Numbered from the stretch's first letter, positions 1 through 10,741 are shown. The stretch is DNA of 64,000 bases from Peptoclostridium litorale DSM 5388 (GCF_900141635.1 NZ_FSRH01000007.1:124001-188000); one strand, 5' to 3'. Made by a program: numbers and translations. Notes: generated from the sequence alone by a model not told the origin.

Positions 1-655
<655 letters not shown>

Positions 656-791
656 ATTAATTCCCCCTCCGAAATATTTTTGAAGATTTCGAATATTCAA
701 ATTTCGATATTTGCAGCTCTCCCCGTCATTCTGATTCTCAAATATATATGTTAACAGCTCGGCCCACTTTTGAATTTTTGTAAACAAAAAA

Positions 792-1103
792 CCTTCGCTC
801 CTACAACTATAATATATAGTTATAGGGACGAAGGTATATATTCCTCGTGGTACCACCCTAATTCATGGCAAAAGCCATCTCTAAACTCAGGTCAGGGGCA
901 AGCCTTAACCATATAGCCATATAACGGTGGCGACCGGCCTTGCCTACTTGGATTCTTTCGACTTGGCAGCTCGGGAGTGATCATTGTACACCTCACACGA
1001 TGCTAATTTCCACCAACCATTAGCTCTCTATAATCATGCAAACAGGTATTTTTGTCTCCGTCTAAACTTTTGACTCAATTCATTTCATTTTCGATTTCTA
1101 TGT
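792..1103 (-). promoter_or_regulatory. T-box riboswitch leader, probably isoleucine-specific
   Basis: The transcript contains the T-box core (GGGTGGTACCACG, 843-858) that pairs with the acceptor end of uncharged tRNA. A terminator hairpin follows at 792-834, ending in a T-run. Stem I begins at the AGAGAG element (1024-1029). The specifier region reads ATG-ATC-ACTCCCGAG, so the codon in the specifier position is ATC (979-981), isoleucine. It fits an ilv operon. Uncharged tRNA-Ile would stabilise the antiterminator and allow transcription of the ACT gene and ilvC. The specifier call rests on alignment by eye with the usual xxx-AC(C/T) pattern. Confidence 0.9.
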
Positions 1104-1108
1104 ATGCT

Positions 1109-1137
1109 ATTATAAAAGCATTCAGACAATATGTCAA
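1109..1137 (-). promoter_or_regulatory. Sigma-A promoter of the ilv T-box transcript
   Basis: Perfect -35 TTGACA (1132-1137) and -10 TATAAT (1109-1114) separated by 17 bases, placing the start of transcription just upstream of T-box stem I. Confidence 0.92.
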
Positions 1138-1163
1138 GCATATTGTCTGAATTTTTTATGTTT

Positions 1164-1304
1164 TTAGTATTTTTTGATATTGACCTCTTTTTCCTCGAGC
1201 TCTTTCTTTAAATGTTCTATCTCTTTCGCCATCTGCTTTATTATGTTCTTCATTATCTTTATTATCTGTTCTTTTTCCCTAAGTTCTAGATCTCTCTCGT
1301 CCAT
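1164..1304 (-). CDS. Small coiled-coil protein, 46 aa
   Basis: A short gene starting MDERDLELREK at 1304, six bases after a GGGGGA ribosome binding site; an in-frame ATG two codons earlier (1310) is too close to that site. The product is highly charged and almost entirely predicted helix, with leucine/isoleucine heptads between residues 8 and 40, so it is probably a small coiled coil. A TATAAT box at 1380-1385 with a weak TTTTTA 17 bases upstream could be its promoter. It lies between the SIMPL gene and the ilv promoter on the same strand. I recognise no family; it lacks the SQELD motif of Spo0E-like proteins. Confidence 0.6.
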   Translation of the reverse strand: MDERDLELREKEQIIKIMKNIIKQMAKEIEHLKKELEEKEVNIKKY

Positions 1305-1501
1305 AACCATTCCCCCATGTCAAAACCAGCTGCTGTTTTACGTTGCAAAGCTATATATACTAATACATATTTTTTATTTATTATACCCACACAACCCTAA
1401 TTTAAAAAAGATTTTCAAAATTTCATACAGGATGATTTTATTTTATTTAATCTTTTTGTCGAAATAAGTCGCACAGCTAATTCTAGTCCCAATCCAGATT
1501 T

Positions 1502-2242
1502 TTAGTTTACTTCAAATTCACAAGAAACAACCGCTGTGATTTCTTTTTCTATTGACGTGGTATCATTTATTCCATAGTCGGATACTTCATTTGAATAAAG
1601 CGGAGTAATTTGAAAAACCCCAAGTCTTGCGGACCTTAGTTTTCCAGGCTTATTTCCTGTTACAGAAAGAAGTTTCTGCGCCCTTTGCTTCGAATCCTGC
1701 GCCGCAAGCTCTATCATCTCTAATTTCAAATCTGAAAGTTTTGTATAGAAATATTGTGGGGAATTAGACTGAAATTCAACACCCTCATTTATAAGTTCCG
1801 TAGACTTTCTTGAAATCTGTGTTATCTTGTCTATATCATTAGAATTTATTTCAACATTTTGATAGAGCCTATAGCTTTCAATTCTGTTTGTATATACGCC
1901 ATTAGGCAAAATTTCATTATATGTTGATGTATTTATCGCCGAAAAGACTATGTCCTGTTCAGGAACTCCGTTTTCCACCAGATACTCCTTTACCTTTTTT
2001 GCACTTTCACTTAGCATGCCATATGCATTCGACAATTCTGACGACTGCACGCTAAAACTGCCTGTCCAAACTGCAAAATCGGATTTGATCTGTTTTTTTG
2101 CCGAACCTTTAACCGAAAGGGTGTTTTGAAGCGACTTTACCTTTACAAATCCTCCCATAACTACAATGGATGAAATAATTAATGCTACCGACAACATAAG
2201 AGCCGCCACAGGTATAGCTTTATTTTTGCCGCCGTTTTCCAT
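1502..2242 (-). CDS. SIMPL-domain (DUF541) membrane-anchored protein
   Basis: A 246-residue protein with one N-terminal membrane segment (about residues 9-30) followed by an extracytoplasmic SIMPL domain, recognised from the pattern around SVKGSAKKQIKSD, the KKVKEYLVENGV helix and the SARLGVFQITP strand near the end. SIMPL proteins are widespread envelope proteins; BP26/OMP28 form oligomeric rings, but no biochemical activity is agreed. The start at 2242 follows GGAGGGG; the longer frame begins inside the upstream gene. It follows the ZIP transporter by about 20 bases and is probably co-transcribed with it. Confidence 0.85.
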   Translation of the reverse strand: MENGGKNKAIPVAALMLSVALIISSIVVMGGFVKVKSLQNTLSVKGSAKKQIKSDFAVWTGSFSVQSSELSNAYGMLSESAKKVKEYLVENGVPEQDIVFSAINTSTYNEILPNGVYTNRIESYRLYQNVEINSNDIDKITQISRKSTELINEGVEFQSNSPQYFYTKLSDLKLEMIELAAQDSKQRAQKLLSVTGNKPGKLRSARLGVFQITPLYSNEVSDYGINDTTSIEKEITAVVSCEFEVN

Positions 2243-2261
2243 AATAACCCCTCCAATCCGT

Positions 2262-3089
2262 CTATACAAACATCAAAAGACTTATCGCCATTACAATCAT
2301 TCCCGATATAAGACCGTATATGGATATGTGATGTTCCCCGTATTCCCTTGCTGCCGGAAGCAGTTCATCAAAAGATATGAACACCATTATCCCAGCAACC
2401 CCCGCAAAAAGAATCCCAAACACAAGATCATTGAAGAACCTAAGGAAAAGCACATATCCCACAATCGCTCCGATAGGCTCTGCAAGCCCCGACAAAAACG
2501 AATAGTAGAATGCCTTTTTCTTGTTTCCAGTGGCATAATATATTGGAACGGAAACGGCTATCCCCTCGGGAATGTTATGTATTGCTATCGCAACTGCAAT
2601 TGGGATTCCAAGGGATACATCCTTAAGAGCCGCTGTAAATGTAGCAAGTCCTTCTGGAAAATTGTGTATACCTATTGCAATCGCTGAAAAAAGCCCAAGC
2701 CTTAAGAGCTTTGTCTTTTTATCCGTTTCCCCGCCGCGAAGCTCCTCGACTTCTCCCATTTGCTCAACACTTCTCACTTCGTGCGGGTTTTCAAATGCCG
2801 GAACAAGTTTGTCTATTACAGCTATAAAAGCCATTCCCCCAAAAAAAGCCGCCACAGTTATCCAGTTTCCCAGCTTCACTCCCATAAATTCAACAAGAGA
2901 GTCCTTGGCCTTAAAGAAAATTTCAACAAAAGACACATAAACCATGACTCCTGCTGAAAAACCAAGTGAATATGACAAGAATTTTTTGTTAGTAGTTTTT
3001 GCAAAAAATGCAAGTGCGCTTCCCACACCAGTTGCAAGGCCTGCAAAAAGTGTCAGTCCAAATGCCATCATCAAGTTTTCACTAGGCAT
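2262..3089 (-). CDS. zupT: ZIP-family divalent metal transporter
   Basis: A 275-residue integral membrane protein of the ZIP family, ZupT type, which imports zinc and other divalent metals. The two signature helices are visible: [10 protein letters not shown] in TM4 and [12 protein letters not shown] in TM5, which supply the His/Glu metal-binding site, together with about eight hydrophobic segments and a charged loop (about 110-130) between TM3 and TM4. The start [10 protein letters not shown] at 3089 has GGAGGAAGCTT just upstream. It precedes the SIMPL gene in a likely two-gene operon. Confidence 0.93.
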   Translation of the reverse strand: MPSENLMMAFGLTLFAGLATGVGSALAFFAKTTNKKFLSYSLGFSAGVMVYVSFVEIFFKAKDSLVEFMGVKLGNWITVAAFFGGMAFIAVIDKLVPAFENPHEVRSVEQMGEVEELRGGETDKKTKLLRLGLFSAIAIGIHNFPEGLATFTAALKDVSLGIPIAVAIAIHNIPEGIAVSVPIYYATGNKKKAFYYSFLSGLAEPIGAIVGYVLFLRFFNDLVFGILFAGVAGIMVFISFDELLPAAREYGEHHISIYGLISGMIVMAISLLMFV

Positions 3090-3289
3090 AAGCTTCCTCC
3101 AATACAATAAGTTTCAATAGTTTTATACAAATATGATATCCATTATTATCCTCTTCAAACCCATTTTGTAATTTTGCGAATCTTCTTAACTTTACATTAT
3201 ATCACATTTTTATCATCATTATTACATTTTCATTATCCCTTCCCAGCCGTCTATTTTTTTATACTATTTTACTTTCATTGTGCACTATT

Positions 3290-5287
3290 TTATTTTCCTC
3301 TTGTGATAAGCTTCTTTTTTAAACAGGCTATATAGTCAAGTACCTTTATGCCATCGCCAAACTTGACCGTTATGGTTTTTTCATCTTTTTCTATAACAAG
3401 TCCCCTTTTAAAATTCTTGTGATACACATATTCACCTTTATCTGCGCATTCTGCACATGTATACATTTCATCGACAAACCTGGATGGGCTTGTCGATTTG
3501 CCGTATTTTTGCTTTGGAACATATATTTGAACGCTGTCTTTGGCCCTTGTGAGCGCAACATAAAAAAGTCTTCTTTCCTCTTCCATACCTTCTTCCACGC
3601 TCTTTTCATGCGGAGATATCCCCTCTACAGCGCCTATTACATATACATTCTGGAATTCCAGACCCTTTGCGCCATGCATTGTTGTAAGCGTAACGCTGTT
3701 TTCAATTTTCTTTTTTCTCTGCTCCAAAATTTCTGTTTTGACATTGTCTATGTGCTCAATAAATGCTTTTATATCCGAAAAATACTTAGCCGATTCCTGC
3801 ATCTCGTCAAGGACTTCAAAAAGCCCCTCAGGCTTTATGCTCCTCTTATCCGAATACTCCAGTATATACCTGTCATATTCTATCTGGGTCCTTAAAACAG
3901 AAATTGCATCCTCAGGTGCAGCACTTGACATCAGAGCCAAATCCCTTTTCATCTCGTCGAGCGTCTTTATCTGCACCTTGTGGAGATTCGAATACCTCTT
4001 TAGCCCTTCTATAAAGTCCATGCATCCCCTTGCACTAGCTATGCTGTCCTTTGAGATGTATCTGAAGGGCTTGTTTATTATCCTCTTGTAGTCGTCTCCC
4101 GACGCCATTTCACACGATGCCTTGAGATATGCTATGACATCCTTTGCGACCCAGTGGTCGTAAACAGTGACTATCCTGTCAGCAACCGTGAATGGTATGT
4201 TGTGGTCCATAAAAATATCTATTACAGCCCTGGACTGCATATTTGTCCTGTATATGACCGCAAAGTCAGAAAAGTCCATTGAAACCTTTCTTACCCTTTC
4301 CATTATGTCATTTGCTATTTTTTCAGCCTCGTCTACAGAATCCTTGGCGCTGACAATGTTCACGTCACCATCATCCTCTCTTACAGGCTTTATATTCTTA
4401 AAATTTCTCTCTCTGTTATTTCTTATGAGGCTGTTGGCCGACTCAACTATGCTCGCCGCAGACCTGTAGTTTGAGCTAAGTATTATCTTCCTTACAGGCG
4501 AGAAATAGTTTTCAAACTCGCTTAAAAACTCCGGCCTTGCGCCTCTGAACCCGTATATGGACTGGTCCTCGTCCCCCACCACGAAAATGTTTTGCTCGCT
4601 TGACACCAGCATTTTCACGGTCTCAAGCTGAACCCTGTTTATGTCCTGAAACTCGTCTATTAGTATATATTTGTACCTGCCTCTTACATATTCAAGCGCC
4701 TTCTCATCCTCCTCAAAAAGCCTGTGCGTAAGTGTCAGCATGTCATCGAAGTCTATCTTGTTCATCTCTTTTTTGTAATTTTCATACGATTCGAACACCT
4801 TTTGCAGCTCATCATTTGAAATCACTTGGGAATTGAACTCCCCGATTGGAATCATGTCATTTTTTATATACGAAATCTCAAGTATCACCTCAGATACAAA
4901 ATCATCATCTTGGGCGTTTTCCACCGAAAACGTCACCAATATGTTCTTAATGATCTTTTTTTTCGAATTTTCATCAAGCACATTGTCAGAGCTATAGGCC
5001 CTAAATGCCCTGAGCATCCTGAAAAACACCGAGTGGAACGTTCCAAATGAACAATTGCAGCTCTCCTGGCAAATCCCTATGGCCCTTTCCTTCATTTCGA
5101 GCGCAGATGCTCTTGTAAAGCTTATTGAAAGTATGTTTTTAGGACTTACTCCATTGTTTTTTATCAAATTCGCAATCCTGTATGTTATCGCCCTGGTCTT
5201 TCCAGAACCGGGACCCGCTATTACAGCGCATGGACCCTTGAAATGCTTCATAGCCTCTATCTGTTCGTTATCCAACCCATTGTACAT
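3290..5287 (-). CDS. UvrD/PcrA-type ATP-dependent DNA helicase (superfamily 1)
   Basis: A 665-residue SF1A helicase that unwinds DNA in repair or recombination. Motifs run in the usual order: Walker A GPGSGKT at residues 25-31, the SFTRASALEMKER Ia region, DEFQDIN (motif II), GDEDQSIYGFRGA (motif III), SSNYRS (motif IV), TTMHGAKGLEF (motif V) and VALTRAKDSV (motif VI). It is shorter than PcrA (about 720-740 aa) and ends with a short basic tail, so it may be a paralogue rather than the housekeeping PcrA. The ATG at 5287 is preferred because the longer frame's GTG overlaps the AAGGTGG ribosome binding site. It is transcribed divergently from the RNase H-like gene. Confidence 0.92.
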   Translation of the reverse strand: MYNGLDNEQIEAMKHFKGPCAVIAGPGSGKTRAITYRIANLIKNNGVSPKNILSISFTRASALEMKERAIGICQESCNCSFGTFHSVFFRMLRAFRAYSSDNVLDENSKKKIIKNILVTFSVENAQDDDFVSEVILEISYIKNDMIPIGEFNSQVISNDELQKVFESYENYKKEMNKIDFDDMLTLTHRLFEEDEKALEYVRGRYKYILIDEFQDINRVQLETVKMLVSSEQNIFVVGDEDQSIYGFRGARPEFLSEFENYFSPVRKIILSSNYRSAASIVESANSLIRNNRERNFKNIKPVREDDGDVNIVSAKDSVDEAEKIANDIMERVRKVSMDFSDFAVIYRTNMQSRAVIDIFMDHNIPFTVADRIVTVYDHWVAKDVIAYLKASCEMASGDDYKRIINKPFRYISKDSIASARGCMDFIEGLKRYSNLHKVQIKTLDEMKRDLALMSSAAPEDAISVLRTQIEYDRYILEYSDKRSIKPEGLFEVLDEMQESAKYFSDIKAFIEHIDNVKTEILEQRKKKIENSVTLTTMHGAKGLEFQNVYVIGAVEGISPHEKSVEEGMEEERRLFYVALTRAKDSVQIYVPKQKYGKSTSPSRFVDEMYTCAECADKGEYVYHKNFKRGLVIEKDEKTITVKFGDGIKVLDYIACLKKKLITRGK

Positions 5288-5302
5288 ATCGCCATTACCC
5301 AC

Positions 5303-5661
5303 CTTCTATATAAAGCTTTTAGCCATCAGCTGCCAATTCACATCTGTATTCGGTAATATACAGCTCCTTGATATTTAACACTCAGTCAAAGTATAATATA
5401 CACAAGAAAAGCCAAAATCGAACATATTGAATTTCCGCATGGAAATCTCTACAGCAGCTATAAAACTCAAACTTATAATCATAATAAACTACGGACTATC
5501 CACTTATTATGATAACATATGTATTTCCTAAAACAATTTTTACAAAATATTTACTAACTTTTAATTTTAAAATATAGTTCACATCCCGTCCAGCTCTCCA
5601 ATCCGCTGCATTAAAAGACGGGTTCCAACGAACTTTCCTGTTAAAAAGGAGGACTTAATTC
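5303..5661. other. Divergent intergenic region, AT-rich
   Basis: About 360 bases between two divergent genes. Toward the plus-strand gene there is a weak TTTACA / TAATTT promoter-like pair near 5540-5570 and a possible long-loop hairpin with CCCGTC / GACGGG arms at about 5587-5624 in the leader, followed by the AAGGAGG site at 5646-5652. Toward the helicase several TATA-like boxes lie near 5390 without a convincing -35. No gene is seen. Confidence 0.5.
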
Positions 5662-6576
5662 ATGGAAATAATTTCGCATACTATGGATGAAAAAATGGGA
5701 CTGCCTGAAAATCACTGCATATTCGACATAGAGACTACGGGACTCAGCCACTCGCATTCCCACGTTATACTCATAGGCGTTCTTTTCGAAAAAGACGGCA
5801 AGACGCATATAAAGCAGATTTTCGCACACAACAGGCAAAGCGAAAAGGAGCTTCTATTTTATTTCAAGGAGCTCTTCAATACATTCGAAGGACACATATC
5901 GTATAATGGGTTTTCATTCGACATCCCTTTTTTAAATGCGAGGCTTGAAAATTGCGGTATAGATTTTCATATCGAAAAGGAAAACGGAATAGATCTTCTT
6001 AAAATTGTAAGGTCAAACAAGGATCTTCTTGGCCTTGAAAGCTGCCGCCTAAAGGATATAGAAATAGCCCTTGGAATACAAAGAGACGACACCATTTCCG
6101 GAAAAGAAAGCGTACAGCTTTACGAATTGTTTGAAAAGAGTCAGGATGAAAATCTCAAAAGTAAAATACTGCTTCATAACCACGACGACATATACTATCT
6201 TTCAAAGCTTCTAAATATAAGGGACTTTATAAAAAGCAAAAAGGCCCAAAACTCTACCTCCTTGAATATAAACGGGCAAGAATCTCTGGCATTTATGGAA
6301 TCATTCAAAGTGAAGGGTCTTTCACTCTCAATTGTTTACAGCCTGAGTTCAAATATTCCGATGCCCTTTGAGGTTTATGAAAAAAACTTCAGCGTAAAAT
6401 CAAAAAATGATTCTATAGAAATGGACATAGATCTCATAAGGGCAAACCACTCAGACGGAAAAAGGCTGCTTGCTTTTGACGCAGGCAGCCTGATTCCAGT
6501 AAAAAAAGAGTCTTTTATCAAGGAAAATATATCCCAAATAGGAAGCCTTATACTTAGGGCCCTATTTCCCCTGTAA
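5662..6576 (+). CDS. YprB-like ribonuclease H-fold exonuclease-type protein
   Basis: A 304-residue protein with an N-terminal RNase H-like (DEDD superfamily) domain of the YprB type. The first acidic motif is FDIETTG (Asp22, Glu24), the second region is SYNGFSFDIPFLNARL, and a later HNHDDIYYLSKL segment supplies the last acidic residues. In Bacillus such proteins lie near a DEAD helicase and are predicted nucleases; the activity here is inferred. The last third (about 205-304) is not recognised. The start has a strong AAGGAGG nine bases upstream. Its 3' end overlaps the convergent nnr gene by 15 bases. Confidence 0.82.
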   Translation: MEIISHTMDEKMGLPENHCIFDIETTGLSHSHSHVILIGVLFEKDGKTHIKQIFAHNRQSEKELLFYFKELFNTFEGHISYNGFSFDIPFLNARLENCGIDFHIEKENGIDLLKIVRSNKDLLGLESCRLKDIEIALGIQRDDTISGKESVQLYELFEKSQDENLKSKILLHNHDDIYYLSKLLNIRDFIKSKKAQNSTSLNINGQESLAFMESFKVKGLSLSIVYSLSSNIPMPFEVYEKNFSVKSKNDSIEMDIDLIRANHSDGKRLLAFDAGSLIPVKKESFIKENISQIGSLILRALFPL

Positions 6577-8088
6577 AATATACTTGATGCTTTTGGAAAT
6601 CATGTCTATTATGTCAGGGGCTAGGAGTGAGTACTCCCCAAACTCTTCAAGCGCAAACCTTCCCGCTATGCTGTGTATGTAAACACCCAGCATGGCAGAT
6701 TCCGAAAGGGAATACCCCTGCCCCAGCATGCTCACTATTATGCCCGAAAGCACATCTCCGCTTCCCGCAGTGGCCATGCCTGGATTGGGATCGCAGCATA
6801 CATATGTCTGCTCTCCGGGCGATGCTATAATCGTAGCAGTCCCCTTGAGCACCACTGTGACTCCGTAGTCTGAAGCAAATTTTCTGGCAACGCTTATGCA
6901 GTTTTCAATCACATATTTGGTATCCGTCCCCAGAAGCCTTGCCATTTCTCCTATATGAGGAGTTATTATTATGTCCTTTTTCCTAATTATCTCCAGATTA
7001 CCCTTTAGCACATTGAGCCCGTCGGCATCTATTACCATAGGAACCTGAGACTTGACAAGTTTTTCCACAAGTGCTTTTCTTTCACTGGCCTGCGACAGTC
7101 CCGGCCCTACGAGTATCGCATCCATTTTTTCAAGGCTTTCAAGCATGAAGTTTGCATCCGAAAAGTCTGATTCCACAGTTATTACTTCTGCGTTTTTACC
7201 CGATACCGCTGCAAAAGTGTTATAGTCAACATAGAGGTTGACTATTCCGCTTCCGCTTCTCATGGCCGCTTTCGAGCAGAGTAGTGCCGCACCTGGCATA
7301 TTCCTGCTTCCAGCCGCTATGCCGATTTTACCGTACGTCCCCTTGTGTGAATTTCCCTTTCTCTTTTTGAACATTTTGCATATGTGCTCCTTGTCGAGAA
7401 TATTCCTGTCAAAGTCGTTCAGTATGGCTTTTGGTATTGAAATGTCGACAACCTCGGTCTTTCCGCTGTGATATATTCCGTCATTTATTATGTGGGCAGG
7501 CTTGTAAGATGCAAATGTAACCGTCTCATCCGCATTGACTGCGCATCCCATTACAAATCCCGTGTCTGCATTTATGCCTGAAGGCAGATCTACTGAAAAT
7601 ACATATTCCTTAGGCTCATATTCGTTTATGCACTCTATCACATCTTTCATTTTTCCCTCTACAGGTCTGTCTATTCCTATTCCAAATATCGCATCCACTA
7701 TGACTTCAAAACTGTTTTCATTCATGAAATCCTTAAAGTCATCTCCTGTATATGCATAGGCCACCTTTATCCCCATCTTCTCAATTATTTCAAGATTTAA
7801 GAGGGCATCTCCCCGTATGTCCTCCTTCTTCCCCGCTACAGAGACAACTACATCATATCCGTTGTTGCTAAGATGTCTTGCCACGACATAGCCGTCTCCT
7901 CCATTATTGCCTATTCCACATGCCACAAGCATTTTTTTATCTTTGCACGGAAAGCGCCTTTGTATTATTTCAAATGTCTTTCTCCCCGCATTCTCCATGA
8001 GCACCATTCCCGGTATTGAATATTCCCTTATCGCCTTTGCGTCTGTACTTTTCATTTCAAAAGAAAACAAAACTTTTTCCAAATCCAT
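6562..8088 (-). CDS. nnr: Bifunctional NAD(P)HX epimerase / ADP-dependent NAD(P)HX dehydratase
   Basis: A 508-residue fusion of YjeF_N (NnrE, about residues 1-215) and a ribokinase-fold dehydratase (NnrD, about 225-505). It repairs hydrated NADH and NADPH: the epimerase interconverts R and S forms and the dehydratase restores the cofactor at the cost of ADP. The epimerase motif GNNGGDGYVVARHL and the dehydratase motifs AAGSRNMPGAALL, GPGLSQ, DADGLN and AGSGDVLSGI are all present. The ATG at 8088 is very close to the GGAGGAG site; an in-frame TTG at 8082 has better spacing and may be the true start. It follows the glycogen operon after a terminator. Confidence 0.95.
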   Translation of the reverse strand: MDLEKVLFSFEMKSTDAKAIREYSIPGMVLMENAGRKTFEIIQRRFPCKDKKMLVACGIGNNGGDGYVVARHLSNNGYDVVVSVAGKKEDIRGDALLNLEIIEKMGIKVAYAYTGDDFKDFMNENSFEVIVDAIFGIGIDRPVEGKMKDVIECINEYEPKEYVFSVDLPSGINADTGFVMGCAVNADETVTFASYKPAHIINDGIYHSGKTEVVDISIPKAILNDFDRNILDKEHICKMFKKRKGNSHKGTYGKIGIAAGSRNMPGAALLCSKAAMRSGSGIVNLYVDYNTFAAVSGKNAEVITVESDFSDANFMLESLEKMDAILVGPGLSQASERKALVEKLVKSQVPMVIDADGLNVLKGNLEIIRKKDIIITPHIGEMARLLGTDTKYVIENCISVARKFASDYGVTVVLKGTATIIASPGEQTYVCCDPNPGMATAGSGDVLSGIIVSMLGQGYSLSESAMLGVYIHSIAGRFALEEFGEYSLLAPDIIDMISKSIKYILQGK

Positions 8089-8230
8089 CTCCTCCTATGT
8101 TTGTTTTATACGTTTATTATAGCAAATACACATGCACTTTATACGAAATACAATCAATATTTCTATATATTTTTAGAAACACCCGAACATTCACAACTTG
8201 CGCACCTGTACATATATGGTTTAACTAAAA

Positions 8231-8252
8231 AGAACCGGCGTCTGCCGGCTCT
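8231..8252 (-). terminator. Rho-independent terminator after glgP
   Basis: GC-rich hairpin (AGAGCCGGC stem, four-base loop) followed on the minus strand by TTTTTAG. It ends the glycogen operon before nnr. Confidence 0.88.
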
Positions 8253-8262
8253 TTTCATCTGT

Positions 8263-10689
8263 CTATCTATTTATAGGTTTTACATTCCATATATCTGCTG
8301 CATATCTTCTTATGGTTTCATCACTCGAAAACTTCCCTGAACGTGCTATGTTCACCAGTGACATTTTTTGCCATTTACATTTATCCTCATAAAGTACGCT
8401 TATCCTCTTTTGGGCCTGTACATATGAATCAAAATCTTTTAATATGAAATATGGCTCATTGTCTCTGGTCAGCGCATATCTTATGCCGGCAAACTCCTCA
8501 TTGCCCACTCCCAAAAATCCATTTGTAAGCTGGTCCACAACTCTTTTTATCCGAACGTCCGAATTATATATGTCCAAAGGTATGTACCTTCCATTATTGT
8601 AATACTCAAGTACATCATCCTTTTCAAGGCCAAACAAAACTATGTTTTCATCTCCCACAGACTCATGTATTTCTATATTAGCTCCATCAAGAGTCGCAAG
8701 GGTTATAGCTCCATTCATCATGAATTTCATATTTCCAGTTCCAGAAGCTTCCTTTGTGGCAGTTGATATCTGCTCGCTCACGTTTGCCGCCGGAATCATT
8801 ATCTGAGAAAGCGAAACCCTGTAGTTTTCAAGAAATACAACCTTCAGCTTGCCTCTGACCCTGATATCGTTGTTCACCCTGTCGGCCACCGTGTTTATAA
8901 GCTTTATTATGTTTTTTGCCATATCATATCCAGGTGCAGCCTTCGCACCAAATATAAATGTCCTTGGTGTCATGTCCATATTGGGATTTTCAATCAGTTT
9001 GTTATATATGTGCATTATATTGAGTACATTCAAAAGTTGCCTTTTATACTCATGAAGCCTCTTGGCCTGTATATCAAATATCGAGTTTGGGTCCACATCT
9101 ATTGAGTAGATGTCTTTTATGTGATTTGCAAGCCTAATCTTATTTTGATGCTTTATTTCATACAGTCTGTCCAGAAACGCACTATCATCAATATGTTTTT
9201 CCAGCTTCCTGAGCTTTCTCGGATGCTTTATCCACTCCGTGCCTATTGATTCGCTTATAAGATTTGAAAGTCCTTTATTCGACTGCAACAGCCACCTTCT
9301 ATGGGTTATACCATTTGTCTTGTTGTTGAACCGGTTTGGATAAAACTGCGCAAAATCCCTAAGCTCTTGTTTCTCCAGAAGCTCTGTATGAAGCCTTGCA
9401 ACCCCATTTACGCTGTGGCTGCCCACTATTGAAAGATATGCCATTTTGACATATCCATTTGCTATTATTGCCATCCTCGCTATCCTATCCCAATCGCCAT
9501 TATATTTTTTCCACACATTGGCGCAAAATCTTTCGTTTATCTCATATACTATCATGTATATCCTTGGAAGAAGGCTTTTGAACATGTCTATTGGCCATTT
9601 TTCAAGCGCTTCCGCCATTATTGTATGGTTTGTATACGATATTGTGTTTGTAGTGATCTTCCAGGCCTGATCCCAGCCAAGCCCTTCCTCGTCCATGAGT
9701 ATCCTCATGAGTTCTGGTATTGCAAGCGACGGATGAGTGTCATTTATATGTATAGACACATATTCATCAAACTCTTCTATAGGCCTTTTATTCTTTTTAA
9801 AAGTCCTAACTATGCTTTGAATTCCCGCAGACACAAGAAAATATTCCTGCTTGAGCCTCAAAAGTTTCCCTTCCGGGTGGGAGTCATTTGGATAGAGCAT
9901 TTCAGATATAGACTCTACAAGATAGTTGTATTCCATTGCTTTAAGGTAATTCCCCTTGTTGAACAGCGAAAAGTCAAAATCTTTTCTTGCAGGTTCAGCG
10001 CTCCACAATCTCAGCGTATTGACAGTGCTGTTAGTATGGCCTACAACCGGCGTATCATATGGGACTGCAATTATAGGTTCATAGTTTTCGTGTATGAACT
10101 CCATGCTTCCGCTTTTACTGCTAGCCCTTACATCTCCCCAAAATCTTACCTCCACGGATTTGTCCGGCTTTTTTATCTCCCATATGTTTTCTTCTGCAAG
10201 CCATTTTTCAGGCCTTTCCACCTGGTATCCATCCACTATTTCCTGCTCGAAAAATCCCCTCTTGTATCTTATGCCGCATCCATGCCCCGGTATTCCTATG
10301 GCCGCCATGGAATCCAAAAAGCACGCGGCAAGTCTTCCAAGACCGCCATTCCCAAGCCCCTGGTCCTTTTCTACATGGAGTATCTCATCAAGATCTATAC
10401 CCAGTTCACCGAGGCCGTCTTTGCACACCTCAATTATGTCCAAATTGATCAGGTGCTTTTCCAAAAGCTTTCCAGTCAAAAACTCCATCGAAAAATAATA
10501 AACCTGTTTTGTCCCTATTCGGCTGTATGCAGTGTTTGTATCCACCCAGTTTTTCGAAAGATAGCCCCTTACAATACTTCCAAGCGTGGCATATAAATCC
10601 CAAGCCGAAGCCTCCTTGACACTTTTTGCCCTTTTCGCCATAAGCCCATTTATAAAGTCGCTTTTGAATCTCTTTTTGCTCAAATCCAT
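8263..10689 (-). CDS. glgP: Glycogen/starch/alpha-glucan phosphorylase
   Basis: An 808-residue GT35 phosphorylase that releases glucose-1-phosphate from glycogen. The length is typical. The family signatures are all seen: YYFSMEFLTGKLLEKHL near the N-terminus, GNGGLGRLAACFLDSMA, the SIHINDTHPSLAIPELMRI block, RLHEYKRQLLN, and the pyridoxal-phosphate lysine block EASGTGNMKFMMNGA. The ATG follows GGGAGG at good spacing. It is the last gene of the glycogen operon, separated from glgA by an intercistronic hairpin that could give it a separate mRNA level. Confidence 0.98.
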   Translation of the reverse strand: MDLSKKRFKSDFINGLMAKRAKSVKEASAWDLYATLGSIVRGYLSKNWVDTNTAYSRIGTKQVYYFSMEFLTGKLLEKHLINLDIIEVCKDGLGELGIDLDEILHVEKDQGLGNGGLGRLAACFLDSMAAIGIPGHGCGIRYKRGFFEQEIVDGYQVERPEKWLAEENIWEIKKPDKSVEVRFWGDVRASSKSGSMEFIHENYEPIIAVPYDTPVVGHTNSTVNTLRLWSAEPARKDFDFSLFNKGNYLKAMEYNYLVESISEMLYPNDSHPEGKLLRLKQEYFLVSAGIQSIVRTFKKNKRPIEEFDEYVSIHINDTHPSLAIPELMRILMDEEGLGWDQAWKITTNTISYTNHTIMAEALEKWPIDMFKSLLPRIYMIVYEINERFCANVWKKYNGDWDRIARMAIIANGYVKMAYLSIVGSHSVNGVARLHTELLEKQELRDFAQFYPNRFNNKTNGITHRRWLLQSNKGLSNLISESIGTEWIKHPRKLRKLEKHIDDSAFLDRLYEIKHQNKIRLANHIKDIYSIDVDPNSIFDIQAKRLHEYKRQLLNVLNIMHIYNKLIENPNMDMTPRTFIFGAKAAPGYDMAKNIIKLINTVADRVNNDIRVRGKLKVVFLENYRVSLSQIMIPAANVSEQISTATKEASGTGNMKFMMNGAITLATLDGANIEIHESVGDENIVLFGLEKDDVLEYYNNGRYIPLDIYNSDVRIKRVVDQLTNGFLGVGNEEFAGIRYALTRDNEPYFILKDFDSYVQAQKRISVLYEDKCKWQKMSLVNIARSGKFSSDETIRRYAADIWNVKPINR

Positions 10690-10711
10690 TGCGAAAACCT
10701 CCCTGAAATCT

Positions 10712-10738
10712 AAAGCAAGCCAGTCACTGGCTTGCTTT
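10712..10738 (-). terminator. Intercistronic hairpin between glgA and glgP
   Basis: A perfect stem (AAAGCAAGCCAG paired with CTGGCTTGCTTT). Its minus-strand T-run is only three bases, while the plus-strand run is five. On the glycogen transcript it is therefore more likely a partial terminator or RNA-stability element than a full stop. Confidence 0.6.
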
Positions 10739-10741
10739 TTA

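Noticed and set aside
9625-10596. A 323-codon plus-strand open frame
   Set aside because: It is wholly antisense to glgP, has no ribosome binding site and reads as low-complexity Tyr/Phe/Arg-rich sequence typical of a shadow frame.
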